A stretch of DNA of 64,000 nucleotides, from assembly GCF_001637225.1 (NCBI RefSeq), contig NZ_LVJI01000014.1, positions 1 to 64,000 of the forward strand, written 5' to 3'. Numbering within the stretch: the stretch's first letter is position 1; each line of letters begins with the position of its first letter. The position numbers and the translations under genes are program-made. This DNA is from Paenibacillus antarcticus. GTDB taxonomy: Bacteria > Bacillota > Bacilli > Paenibacillales > Paenibacillaceae. Below are positions 8,371 to 16,268 of the stretch, one piece after another. Under the pieces are notes generated by a model that saw nothing but the letters and a program-made list of their open reading frames with translations, made no database searches and was not told the DNA's origin.

Positions 8371-8637
8371 TTATTCACATACACCTAATAACATCGGGAA
8401 CAAGACATTCATTTCAGCTGCGTCTGGTCTCCTGCTATAATCAGCAATTTCGAACGGCTCTGCATAGCGAACTTTAGCCGCATGATCTTGACCGAATTGC
8501 TTATTGAGTGTTGGAAGCATTTCATTGGATACACTTAGGAACGGATCCCAATACCTCAGAATAAATTCCCGCTTATGTCCCCATGAATCACAATTACATT
8601 TAGAATTCTTGACATTTTGTATATTCCTCCAGTTCAT
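8371..8637 (-). pseudogene. Unrecognised small ORF, probably a frameshifted remnant
   Basis: An 88-codon frame can be read from ATG 8637, but that ATG has no good ribosome binding site. Inside it, GGAGG followed 7 nt later by ATG (about 8613) opens a different frame beginning MSRILNVIVIHGD, which stops after about 20 codons. The longer frame then continues in a protein-like manner (FILRYWDPFLSVSNEML, then FEIADYSRRPDAAEM). The simplest reading is that the true gene start lies in one frame and the body in another, i.e. a frameshift in an already short remnant. I do not recognise the family. It could instead be a real 88-residue protein. Confidence 0.35.
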
Positions 8638-8974
8638 TATCTATCGTTCTGATTTAGATTAATGAGTTACTTCAGCCTTAAAAATGTATGTAACTCCCAA
8701 TTAATTGTTAAACTCATGTTCATATAATATCTTGCTAATATTCTTCATTTAAATCTTCTAGATGACTCTCCTTGTTTAGCATATCAACGTTTAATTTTAC
8801 CATATATAGCAAATGAATCAATTAGAATTCTTATTGATTAATTTGCTATAAATAGATAGCGTTTTTTCTTAGAATCTATCTGGAAGTTCCCATCAGAAAG
8901 TTATCACTAGTACTTAGTCCTATTATCAAAAAAAGACTGCCATATTTAAAAGGCAGTTACGTTCGTCACTTAAG
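8638..8974. other. Intergenic region, no gene seen
   Basis: AT-rich 337 bp between the small remnant and the CgeB-like gene. Short frames here lack ribosome binding sites. No convincing terminator with a T-run was found for the CgeB-like gene, which ends at 8975. Confidence 0.5.
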
Positions 8975-9973
8975 CTATGACCAGCTCCGACCATCCAATA
9001 AACCCCAATTGATCTGTCCAAATACATCTGCTAATCTCTTAGACCACGTATGCTGATTCAGGCAACGAAGCCTTGCTGCTGCAGCGATGTGATCTGCTTC
9101 TTCTGGATGGCTCAAATAATATCGTAATTTAGTGATTAAATCATCTTCATCTAAATAACCAATAATTTCTCGATCATATTCAAAGTAACGCTTCATTTCT
9201 TCAAAATATTCCGTAAACAATAATCGGCCCGTAGCTGCCGCTTCAAATACGCCCACTTTCACGTTCGTGTGCCCAGCGCCTGTTCTAGGGAAATTAATTA
9301 AGCACTTTGTAGAATAAGCAGCATGAAACCAATCCTCTCCTCGCACGACTCCATTCGAATGTGAAGGCCAGTTGTTTCCGTGGAGCATAACATCAAACTC
9401 TGAGATCAACTTATTAGCTAAAGACAATCGATCAGGTCGCATATGACCAATGACAGCAACATCACATGCAAACTTAGGGTGAGATTCTTTAGGTTCAAAA
9501 TATTGTAAATCAGCGGCAAATGGCATAAACAGTGTATTGTGTATCCCCTTTTCTTCATACTTCTGTAGTGCAAGTAAGGAATTAGTCGTATGGTAATCAA
9601 AGTCTGCCGCATATTTCGCAACCGTTGGTAATACATCAGGGTCACTTAGTGTCATGCCAATAACGAGACAATGTTTCTTGAGTCGTTCCATCTCTTGCGG
9701 TAGTAACATTAGCCCACCACCACAGAAAATAACCACATGAGGTTGAAACGCTTCTATCTCATGAAATAAACGTTCCACTCTTACATAAACAGGTCCATTT
9801 CCCCCTAGATGACGCTGGGGATTGAACAGGAGATGAATTTTACCTGTGAGGTTAAGCTCCTGCACAGTAGCTCCGAGTTCTTCAAGCCCATTGCAAATAC
9901 TTTTGAGTATCTCACTTACACCCGGAACATATCTACAAATATACGTAATACGTAGTTGCTCTAAATTGTTCAT
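8975..9973 (-). CDS. CgeB-like glycosyltransferase
   Basis: The 332-residue protein resembles CgeB-type spore maturation glycosyltransferases. It has an N-terminal Rossmann-like half (RITYICRYVPGVSEI to VVIFCGGGLMLLP), the middle motif VAVIGHMRPDR, and the C-terminal Glyco_trans_1_2 pattern with NVKVGVFEAAATGRLLFTEY, EIIGYLDEDDL and a terminal helical region. In B. subtilis, cgeB is expressed in the mother cell and affects the outermost spore layer. Here the ATG overlaps the end of the pyruvyl-transferase-like gene by 4 nt (ATGA), so the two are translationally coupled. Donor and acceptor sugars are unknown. The neighbouring DUF2642 and other glycosyltransferase genes support a role in spore-surface glycan synthesis (inference). 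Confidence 0.82.
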   Translation of the reverse strand: MNNLEQLRITYICRYVPGVSEILKSICNGLEELGATVQELNLTGKIHLLFNPQRHLGGNGPVYVRVERLFHEIEAFQPHVVIFCGGGLMLLPQEMERLKKHCLVIGMTLSDPDVLPTVAKYAADFDYHTTNSLLALQKYEEKGIHNTLFMPFAADLQYFEPKESHPKFACDVAVIGHMRPDRLSLANKLISEFDVMLHGNNWPSHSNGVVRGEDWFHAAYSTKCLINFPRTGAGHTNVKVGVFEAAATGRLLFTEYFEEMKRYFEYDREIIGYLDEDDLITKLRYYLSHPEEADHIAAAARLRCLNQHTWSKRLADVFGQINWGLLDGRSWS

Positions 9974-11166
9974 CCATTTGTATCCTTTCGCATAATCCGT
10001 ACTAGTTGATCTCTTAATATTCCATCATGAAGATCATCTCGCTGTTGTAAGGAAACCAAATTCTCTTTAATACGGCTACGCCAGTCACTTCTACTTAATA
10101 GAACCAGTTCCGCTGTAGCGAGTAGACTCTCAGGCGTTACTTGCTCAATGGTATGGCAAAGTTCTGGTAGTCCTATCTCTTCGAAAAATTGAATAACCTT
10201 CGGGTCATACGATAATCCGATCGCAGGTGTTCCTGCAGACATCGCTAGAATCGAAGCGTGTAATCGTTCTGCTATCACGAGATCCATTTCTCCGAGGAAA
10301 AACTTCACATCAACAGGTGAACTCCCCTCATAAGGAATAATCTCGACAGAACCTTGAGGAAGAAGACTAACAAATTCTTCTGCTTGCGACACTTCTACTT
10401 TACTTCTGTTAAAAGGGAGAATATATAGCAATGCATCATACTTTGAGATAAGTTGCTTCGCTACGAATACCATAGCCTCATAAGCTCTGACACTCTCCAC
10501 TTTCCCATATACCCATTTTCGTAAGTTAAATGCTATTTTTAGATGGGAATGATTCGTCGTGTGAGATATTAATTCTTTGGGTTCTACAACGCTAGTATGC
10601 AAAGATCCTAGTCTTACCGCTGGATCAGCAGCAAGAACCGTACGATGGACGCCTAATCGTTGAAGAATCGTAAGTGAGGCTTGATCACGCACAGTAATCG
10701 CATCTGCGAGTCCAGCTATCCATCCAGCCGCTCGCTTCGCTTCCTCACTTTGAAATGGTCCGATACCCAGTGCATATAAGAAAACGGGCTTCCCTAAAGT
10801 TTTGGCAAGGAAGATGGGTGCGCTATAGTAATTGATTGCCCCTTGCTGACGTAGTGCGGATGGTGCACCTTGAAATAATTGTAGTGCACTAAACCCTGCA
10901 TAATCTTGAAATAATCCCCCTCCACCGACGATCACCATATCACTTTTTAACACCGCATGATGGAGTAGATTCAGATCGAAACCACTTACCTTCGTTATAT
11001 CATACGGACCATAATATGGAATGATTATCTGACTCCTGACCGTAACTGTTACCTTAAACTCTGGACATATGGAAGCAATACGATCAATGATGGCATGTAA
11101 GATTGCATCATCACCTGTATTTCCAGCACCATAGAAACCGTGTATTAAGAATCTCATTAATTTCAA
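9970..11166 (-). CDS. Polysaccharide pyruvyl transferase family protein (CsaB-like)
   Basis: The 398-residue protein matches the PS_pyruv_trans family: FLIHGFYGAGNTGDDAIL at the N-terminus, MVIVGGGGLFQD near residue 80, LYALGIGPF, the VRDQASLTILQRLG region, and the C-terminal LVIAERLHASILAMSAGTP motif. CsaB members add ketal-linked pyruvate to wall glycans to which SLH domains bind; related members act on spore or exopolysaccharides. AGGAGAGG precedes ATG 11166. It is the first gene of a two-gene operon with the CgeB-like gene. A CATACTAT motif about 50 nt upstream resembles a sigma-E/K -10 element, but no clear -35 was found. Because several SLH proteins are encoded in this window, wall-glycan pyruvylation is an alternative role. 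Confidence 0.85.
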   Translation of the reverse strand: MKLMRFLIHGFYGAGNTGDDAILHAIIDRIASICPEFKVTVTVRSQIIIPYYGPYDITKVSGFDLNLLHHAVLKSDMVIVGGGGLFQDYAGFSALQLFQGAPSALRQQGAINYYSAPIFLAKTLGKPVFLYALGIGPFQSEEAKRAAGWIAGLADAITVRDQASLTILQRLGVHRTVLAADPAVRLGSLHTSVVEPKELISHTTNHSHLKIAFNLRKWVYGKVESVRAYEAMVFVAKQLISKYDALLYILPFNRSKVEVSQAEEFVSLLPQGSVEIIPYEGSSPVDVKFFLGEMDLVIAERLHASILAMSAGTPAIGLSYDPKVIQFFEEIGLPELCHTIEQVTPESLLATAELVLLSRSDWRSRIKENLVSLQQRDDLHDGILRDQLVRIMRKDTNG

Positions 11167-11330
11167 CCTCTCCTTTCAAACCTAAATCTCTTAACCATAG
11201 TATGAGAGAATGACTTCGAACGGACTGCATCACTAACCTATATTCAAACAAACTTAGTCAACTGTACCTGACCATATGTGAGTAATTAGAGTAGGATAAC
11301 ATGAATGAAATAATGGGAGGTGTCTTTCCT

Positions 11331-11816
11331 TTGGCAAAAATAAGTGCTTTTACAACAAACAAGAATGAGAGATTAGAATTAGAGATATCCGAATCTTCTT
11401 CTAGTATTGCAACATGTTCAGATTCAAAGCCAGATATTGTCGTATTACGGGCTAAGAATCACTATTTCCGAAGAAAGACTACAGTATTTATCATTAGCCA
11501 AGCCGGAGAAGCTCCTGCTATTCCAACAGGAATGGAGCTAGCCGCCGCACTACAAATTTTAATTAATGCAGGTTTCATTATTAAGAATGCAGATGCTGAT
11601 TCTTGTGGATTCTACTACACACTAATCAGAGTTAGCTCATCGTCTGGTCCTATCGATTTCTTTAAAGATCGTCTTGGGCAAACCTTAACCATCGAGAGTC
11701 CTGCAGGAGCTGTTTCAGGGGTGTTGATCTATGTTGGAACAGACTTCATTCAATTGGAGGAATCCACGGGGGATCTTGTTCTCATTCCTCTAGCAAGTAT
11801 TATTTCGGTTTCTTAA
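11331..11816 (+). CDS. DUF2642-type protein, probable spore-surface protein (TTG start)
   Basis: From TTG 11331 the product has 162 residues. GGGAGGTG lies about 8 nt upstream; the in-frame ATG at 11301 would place this perfect ribosome binding site inside the gene, so TTG is preferred. The second half, from about GPIDFFKDRLGQTLTI on, has the DUF2642/YuzF-like Sm-type beta pattern with SGVLIYVGTDFIQLEE and a terminal IPLASIISV. The first 100 residues (rich in Ser, Glu, Lys and Asn) are not recognised. The next gene encodes a shorter protein of the same type, so the pair probably arose by duplication. DUF2642 proteins occur in spore formers; the glycan-enzyme neighbours suggest a coat or outer-layer protein (inference). 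Confidence 0.7.
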   Translation: MAKISAFTTNKNERLELEISESSSSIATCSDSKPDIVVLRAKNHYFRRKTTVFIISQAGEAPAIPTGMELAAALQILINAGFIIKNADADSCGFYYTLIRVSSSSGPIDFFKDRLGQTLTIESPAGAVSGVLIYVGTDFIQLEESTGDLVLIPLASIISVS

Positions 11817-11838
11817 TTAAATGAGGGGAGGTTTTCCT

Positions 11839-12039
11839 TTGAATTTCGAGGAGATGTTATTAGATTATGTCGGGCGTTCTGTTGAAGTATTTTTTGCAAA
11901 TTCATTCAATACGGGGATACTGATTTCGGTTGGATCGGGTATATTTACGATTCTAACAACAGACTCAACTTATCAATCCCCAGATGAGGAATTAACTATT
12001 TTCACACAGCAAGTAAGCTTTATCCGAATATTAGTCTAA
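11839..12039 (+). CDS. Short DUF2642-like protein (TTG start)
   Basis: From TTG 11839 the protein has 66 residues: NFEEMLLDYVGRSVEVFF, GILISVGSGIFTILTTD and QQVSFIRILV, i.e. a single small beta domain like the C-terminal domain of the preceding gene. The start is chosen because GGGGAGG-TTTTCCT-TTG repeats the layout of the upstream gene's start (GGGAGGTG-TCTTTCCT-TTG). The apparent ATG at 11821 lies before the ribosome binding site. It follows the previous gene by 22 nt, so they form an operon. Its last 9 nt overlap the 3' end of the convergent glycosyltransferase gene. Confidence 0.7.
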   Translation: MNFEEMLLDYVGRSVEVFFANSFNTGILISVGSGIFTILTTDSTYQSPDEELTIFTQQVSFIRILV

Positions 12040-13380
12040 ACCTGAATGGGGTTCATCGATGCTATACGTATCCATGGCCCATTCAATCCACTTCATATAC
12101 TCCTTATTGTGGGTCCGAGTGATACTCGATAACCGAATACGTCTGTGATAAAGACTTTCTGGGAGATAAGTATACTTATACTTACGCATTAATCGAATAA
12201 TCAAGTGCATATCTTCATATAATCTCCCTTCGGTAAGATCTGTTATCGGCCAGCCACCTAGCGTAACAAGAGCTTCTTTACGATAAAATCTAGGAGCTAA
12301 AGGTAGTCCTTCTATCAGAATCTGCTTGATGCCTCTATGTTCTGGAAATTGACGTATGCCTTTATAAATCAATTGTTTATTGGTTCTCTCTTGCCATTCA
12401 TAATAGCTACTACACCAAAGAGCATTCTCAAGTTCTCCAGATTCAGCAGACGCCATTAACAATTCCATACAACGAGGTGCCAACCAATCATCGCCATCGA
12501 GTTCCATGACCCATGTTCCTTTTGCCCAAGTTAATGCTTTGTTAAGACTCGCAGCCTTTCCTCGATTATTATCATTTACAATGATTCGAATACGTTCTGT
12601 TATTAGAAGTCGATCTAGCTTATTGCGCGTATCATCGTGTGAACCATCATCGACTAGGATAAGCTCCCAATCTTTGAATGTCTGATTCAGAACACTTCGA
12701 ACAGCCCATAGGAAACGGTCCGATTCATTATAAAGAGACATAATCACAGAAACTTTAGGATTATCATCGAATGGCTTTATCACCTGATCATTCAATAATG
12801 GAGCAATCACGTTCCATTCTTCTTCTCTTCTCATCCATTGGGGAGTAACTCTCCTTGGAGCAATCCAATCCTCTATCATTAATTTCATTCCTAGACCCTT
12901 GGATGCCAATTCTTTCATTTTTACAATTTCCATATAGTGGTCAAACGGTAGCTCATCTCGTTCAGGAAAAAAGGAGAATTCATCAGATAGATTCTTCCAA
13001 AGTGTAGGTCCACTTCCTTTGAATTCTTCGATGGATGTGAAATCCAAACCTGAGTGTGAGTCTGGGCGTGGTATTTCTGAGACTAATTGAGAGGAAAACC
13101 CTTGTGGTTTAGCTGTACTAAACTCAATAAATCCGATTGGTTCTATCATCATTCGCTGTACCCATATCGATACATGATCCTGAAACGATTCTAAAACTAT
13201 CGTACCTGCGCGAATTGTCATACAGATTGAAGTCTGCGACTCTCTCAGCATACGATTCATAAGCCTGACTTGAGAAATGCCTATCGGAAATACAGGTACA
13301 TTTGGGAATACGTTTCTAACCGACCTTACAGTCAAACGTTCGTCCCTCCCCCCATCACATGCGGTAATAAATATAATCAT
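12031..13380 (-). CDS. Two-domain glycosyltransferase, C-terminal GT2
   Basis: The 449-residue protein carries a canonical GT-A family 2 domain from about residue 208: KVSVIMSLYNESDRFLWAV, LILVDDGSHDD, NRGKAASLNKAL and the metal-binding DxD region MELDGDDWLA, ending in a region with GGWPITDLTEGRLYEDMHL. The first 200 residues (MIIFITACDGGRDERLTVRS onward) have no motif I know; they may be a degenerate GT-A domain or an acceptor-binding module. GGGGGG about 8 nt before ATG 13380 serves as ribosome binding site. It is cytoplasmic, with no membrane segment. It diverges from the GT4-like gene at 13477 and converges on the DUF2642 pair. Spore- or cell-surface glycan assembly is the likely role. 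Confidence 0.82.
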   Translation of the reverse strand: MIIFITACDGGRDERLTVRSVRNVFPNVPVFPIGISQVRLMNRMLRESQTSICMTIRAGTIVLESFQDHVSIWVQRMMIEPIGFIEFSTAKPQGFSSQLVSEIPRPDSHSGLDFTSIEEFKGSGPTLWKNLSDEFSFFPERDELPFDHYMEIVKMKELASKGLGMKLMIEDWIAPRRVTPQWMRREEEWNVIAPLLNDQVIKPFDDNPKVSVIMSLYNESDRFLWAVRSVLNQTFKDWELILVDDGSHDDTRNKLDRLLITERIRIIVNDNNRGKAASLNKALTWAKGTWVMELDGDDWLAPRCMELLMASAESGELENALWCSSYYEWQERTNKQLIYKGIRQFPEHRGIKQILIEGLPLAPRFYRKEALVTLGGWPITDLTEGRLYEDMHLIIRLMRKYKYTYLPESLYHRRIRLSSITRTHNKEYMKWIEWAMDTYSIDEPHSGLD

Positions 13381-13476
13381 ATGGCAGCCCCCCGAATATC
13401 TATATCATATGGGAATGACGTATACCTGGTTACCTTCGTAACAGTAGAACATGATGTGAAATACAAAGACAAAGAA

Positions 13477-14520
13477 ATGAAGGCAATGGCTATTATTGTA
13501 TTTCCGCCTTTCATGGACTGGTCATGGATGAAGCAACGTCCTCAACATTTAATGACTCAATTCGCCCGCGCTGGTCATTCCGTATATTACTGTAACAAAA
13601 CTTCAATTAAACAAGCGCCGGAGCCACTTGAACCTAATTTGGTTCTTGTACATCATCATGAACGCTGGCTATATGAGGAGTTTCCTAAGATTCGACAATG
13701 TCGCAAGGATAAGGAACCCATCATCCTTTGGTGTATGTTACCTACCATATACCCGTTTGTTCATCATTACAGTCCCGATCTAATTATATATGATTGTGTT
13801 GATGATATGCCTGAATGGACTCCTTTTGAGAGTCAAATGGTTGCAACAAGTCACGCAGTCATCTGTACCTCTGAACGACTGAAGCAACGATTATGCAAGC
13901 AATATCCTCACAAACGAGTTCAACTTGTTCGAAATGGATATAATCCCGACATGCAGCTGCATCATTCGACCAAAGGTGTATCCCATCGTCCAAGTGACTT
14001 ACCTTCAGGACAACTTATCGGTTTTGTGGGGGCTTGGGCCACATGGATAGATACCCTTCTCATCCAGAGGGTTGCCAAGGCGCTCGCGAATGAAGCATCC
14101 GTGGTCCTCATTGGTCCAGAATTTGGTCGCAGAAACATGGGGAGATCTGAATCTAATCTACATCTGCTGGGACACAAGCCCCACCATCTACTTCCTAGTT
14201 ACATTAGACAATTCTCCGTATGCTTGATTCCTTTCCGCAGAATACCCATTGCTCTCGCCGCTAATCCTGTTAAAGCCTATGAGTATCTAGCCTCCGGTGC
14301 TCCCGTCATCTCAACTTCATTGCCTGAGTGCATTCTCATGCATCCCCACGTAGTGATTGCTCATACACCCGAACAATTTATCAACAAAGTGAGACAGTAT
14401 TTGTATGATCGCGGGGACCCTGAACCTAGAATTCAGTATGCTTTAAGTAATACTTGGGAGCAGCGTTATCAAGATATTCATAAATTAATTGTGGAATTAC
14501 TTGATCCGTTTAATGACTAA
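13477..14520 (+). CDS. Glycosyltransferase, GT4-like (GT-B fold)
   Basis: From ATG 13477 the protein has about 347 residues. It starts AMAIIVFPPFMDWSWMKQR with PQHLM, a pattern seen in family 1/4-type transferases that act on surface glycans. Later come LIIYDCVDDMPEW, the inter-domain AVICTSERLKQRL and VRNGYNPD, and a C-terminal nucleotide-sugar site with ANPVKAYEYLASGAPVIS. The frame is open for 69 codons upstream, but that part overlaps the divergent gene's 5' end and is not protein-like, so a start at 13477 or 13486 is preferred; neither has an ideal ribosome binding site. It probably works with the other three glycan genes of this locus. Confidence 0.8.
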   Translation: MKAMAIIVFPPFMDWSWMKQRPQHLMTQFARAGHSVYYCNKTSIKQAPEPLEPNLVLVHHHERWLYEEFPKIRQCRKDKEPIILWCMLPTIYPFVHHYSPDLIIYDCVDDMPEWTPFESQMVATSHAVICTSERLKQRLCKQYPHKRVQLVRNGYNPDMQLHHSTKGVSHRPSDLPSGQLIGFVGAWATWIDTLLIQRVAKALANEASVVLIGPEFGRRNMGRSESNLHLLGHKPHHLLPSYIRQFSVCLIPFRRIPIALAANPVKAYEYLASGAPVISTSLPECILMHPHVVIAHTPEQFINKVRQYLYDRGDPEPRIQYALSNTWEQRYQDIHKLIVELLDPFND

Positions 14521-14582
14521 TAGGAAGCAGACGCTTTTTCATTTGAAGTTATAATACAATGAGATAGCCAAAATTATTGCAA

Positions 14583-15302
14583 TCACATCGTGTAATATTT
14601 TTGGTTTAAGATTTCCATAGCGGATATGAAATTGCCTCTCTGAGCAGAAATTATTCCACCCATTGTCTTTTCAGATGGGTCATGTAACCTGTAGCCAAAT
14701 GCAGCCATAACAGAAACACCAAAATGTTCGGGGTCTATAATCCCCTCCGCTACTAATAATTCGTTGATTTGCTCTCTGTTAAAACCTTCAATTGGGCAAG
14801 AATCAATTCCAATCTGAGCCGCAGCAGTCATCATGTTACCCAATGCAATATATGTTTGCCTGCATGCCCATTCGAACATCACTCTGGGATCATCTTCAAT
14901 TGCAAAACCTGTTTTCAAAAAATGATCATATGTATTACGCTTCCCCTGTGTAACTTCGGTTGACAGCTTCTGTACATTCTCCATCATTCCATTAATATAA
15001 TCAGAACTTGCAACCATATCTTTAGGTAATCTCGCCAGAATAATCATAAAATGACTCGCTGTCGGTAACTGCTTTCTTGCACCCGATGCATATTCGGCAA
15101 GTTTGGTACGGATATGCTGATTTTGAACAATCACAAATTTCCATGGTTCAAAGCCATACGAACTTGGTGATAACCGACCTGTTTCTAGTATGTAATGAAA
15201 GTCATCATCACTTATTTTCTTATTAGGATCAAATTCTTTCGTTGCATGTCGAAAGCGAAATGACGATAGAATTTCATTTTTCTTAACTTCTAGATCACTC
15301 AT
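14583..15302 (-). CDS. Nitroreductase family NAD(P)H-dependent oxidoreductase
   Basis: The 239-residue FMN-dependent enzyme shows family motifs: the phosphate/FMN-binding FRHATKEFDPNKKIS, the helix with RLSPSSYGFEPWKFVIV, CRQTYIALGNMMTAAAQIG, IDSCPIEGF and a C-terminal GVSVMAAFGYR. The length and these segments are like YfkO/NfsB-type proteins, which reduce quinones, nitro compounds or other electrophiles with NAD(P)H. It should be a cytoplasmic homodimer. AAGGAGAT is correctly placed before ATG 15302. It is monocistronic, convergent with the GT4-like gene. The physiological substrate is unknown. Confidence 0.9.
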   Translation of the reverse strand: MSDLEVKKNEILSSFRFRHATKEFDPNKKISDDDFHYILETGRLSPSSYGFEPWKFVIVQNQHIRTKLAEYASGARKQLPTASHFMIILARLPKDMVASSDYINGMMENVQKLSTEVTQGKRNTYDHFLKTGFAIEDDPRVMFEWACRQTYIALGNMMTAAAQIGIDSCPIEGFNREQINELLVAEGIIDPEHFGVSVMAAFGYRLHDPSEKTMGGIISAQRGNFISAMEILNQKYYTM

Positions 15303-15552
15303 TTAATAATCTCCTTCATTCTTTGTAGTTATGGCATAACTTCTCTTTACAGAGTTGAACGATAGCTTAGATCTTAAAGTTTACTTACAAATCTTCGCAT
15401 CATACCAGTATATCATGTCCATAATTTATCAGCATAGGCTATCCCACAATAGAAATCTCACCTCATACACATCACGGACTCAAGATAATCTGAGACAATG
15501 GTATTAGGTTGAACTGACAATTCCCATTTATCTTGAAGACTTACATGGATAC

Positions 15553-15580
15553 ATAAAAAAAAGCCCTATCTCTAGGGCAA
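15553..15580 (-). terminator. Terminator overlapping the 3' end of the small membrane protein gene
   Basis: On the minus strand GCCCTAGAGATAGGGC (15563-15578) is followed by a run of eight T. The hairpin includes the stop codon (15572-15574) of the upstream gene. The same hairpin plus T-run recurs at 23297-23326. Confidence 0.85.
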
Positions 15581-15961
15581 ATAGTAGCTCATATCTTTCA
15601 TCTTTCTTCTTGTATACTTGACAACAAACCAGTAAATTAAAAAACCAATATAATAAGCAACTAGATCTAAAGGATCTGAAGTGGATTTCTTATACCAAGG
15701 GGTTACATACTCCCAGAAAACGCCAATCAGCACAATAAGAATGCTGCATAATAAAAAGTGCTCTATTTGTCTTTTAGCAAAAATTACAATCAATAAGCTA
15801 GAATAAGATAAAAGAATAATTGAAGCTAATACATCGTTATAGTACCCAACAAAGAACCAATGCAGCTGTACATCTAAACTTTTGAATATATATTCGTTTA
15901 AACCATACATAATAAAACATAATACAAATATAAACGCATCTCTTATTATTACCTTCTTCAT
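15572..15961 (-). CDS. Small multi-pass membrane protein, VanZ-like region
   Basis: The 129-residue protein has about four hydrophobic helices (around 8-24, 43-62, 68-86 and 100-114). The segment VFWEYVTPWYKKSTSDPLDL followed by a Gly-containing helix (AYYIGFLIYW) recalls the acidic helix pattern of VanZ/YjdJ-like membrane proteins, but this is a weak resemblance and no function is claimed. GGGGAG lies about 8 nt before ATG 15961. It follows a 21-codon membrane peptide gene (15979-16044) by 17 nt, so the two probably form an operon. Confidence 0.65.
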   Translation of the reverse strand: MKKVIIRDAFIFVLCFIMYGLNEYIFKSLDVQLHWFFVGYYNDVLASIILLSYSSLLIVIFAKRQIEHFLLCSILIVLIGVFWEYVTPWYKKSTSDPLDLVAYYIGFLIYWFVVKYTRRKMKDMSYYLP

Positions 15962-15978
15962 ATGTACTCCCCGGATTA

Positions 15979-16044
15979 TTAACAGATTGACAGAATCACT
16001 ACTGCTAACACAATGCCCAATGCAATGCTAATGATCAACTTCAA
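15979..16044 (-). CDS. Putative 21-residue single-pass membrane peptide (TTG start)
   Basis: On the minus strand, GAAGGTGA is followed after 4 nt by TTG and an uninterrupted 21-codon frame (MKLIISIALGIVLAVVILS, then Ile-Cys) ending in TAA. It is a pure hydrophobic helix with one Lys at the N-terminus and one Cys at the C-terminus, as in small membrane proteins. The frame ends 17 nt before the next gene's ATG, and that gap holds the next gene's ribosome binding site. It could act on its own or as a leader coupling translation of the membrane protein. It is too short for a family assignment. Confidence 0.5.
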   Translation of the reverse strand: MKLIISIALGIVLAVVILSIC

Positions 16045-16162
16045 TAAATCACCTTCTTCTAAGTAAATATAACCAGTGATATTTAACCGTTCAACTTATA
16101 TATATCATTACTATTTAACAAAAAGACCTTATTAGTCTTCATCGTAAAATCAATCAACAAAT

Positions 16163-16210
16163 AAAAACAAGCCGGAGCGCAAATCTATATTACGCCTCGG
16201 CTTGTTTTTA
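16163..16210. terminator. Bidirectional terminator downstream of the amidohydrolase gene
   Basis: AACAAGCCGGAGCG (16167-16180) pairs with CGCCTCGGCTTGTT (16193-16206) with one mismatch; A-rich and T-rich flanks give T-runs on both strands. It would end the amidohydrolase transcript (minus). Confidence 0.8.
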
Positions 16211-16268
16211 TTTAGTTAAATTCACTCGTCAAACGCTATTTATTATATCCTCAATCTAATCGTATGAG

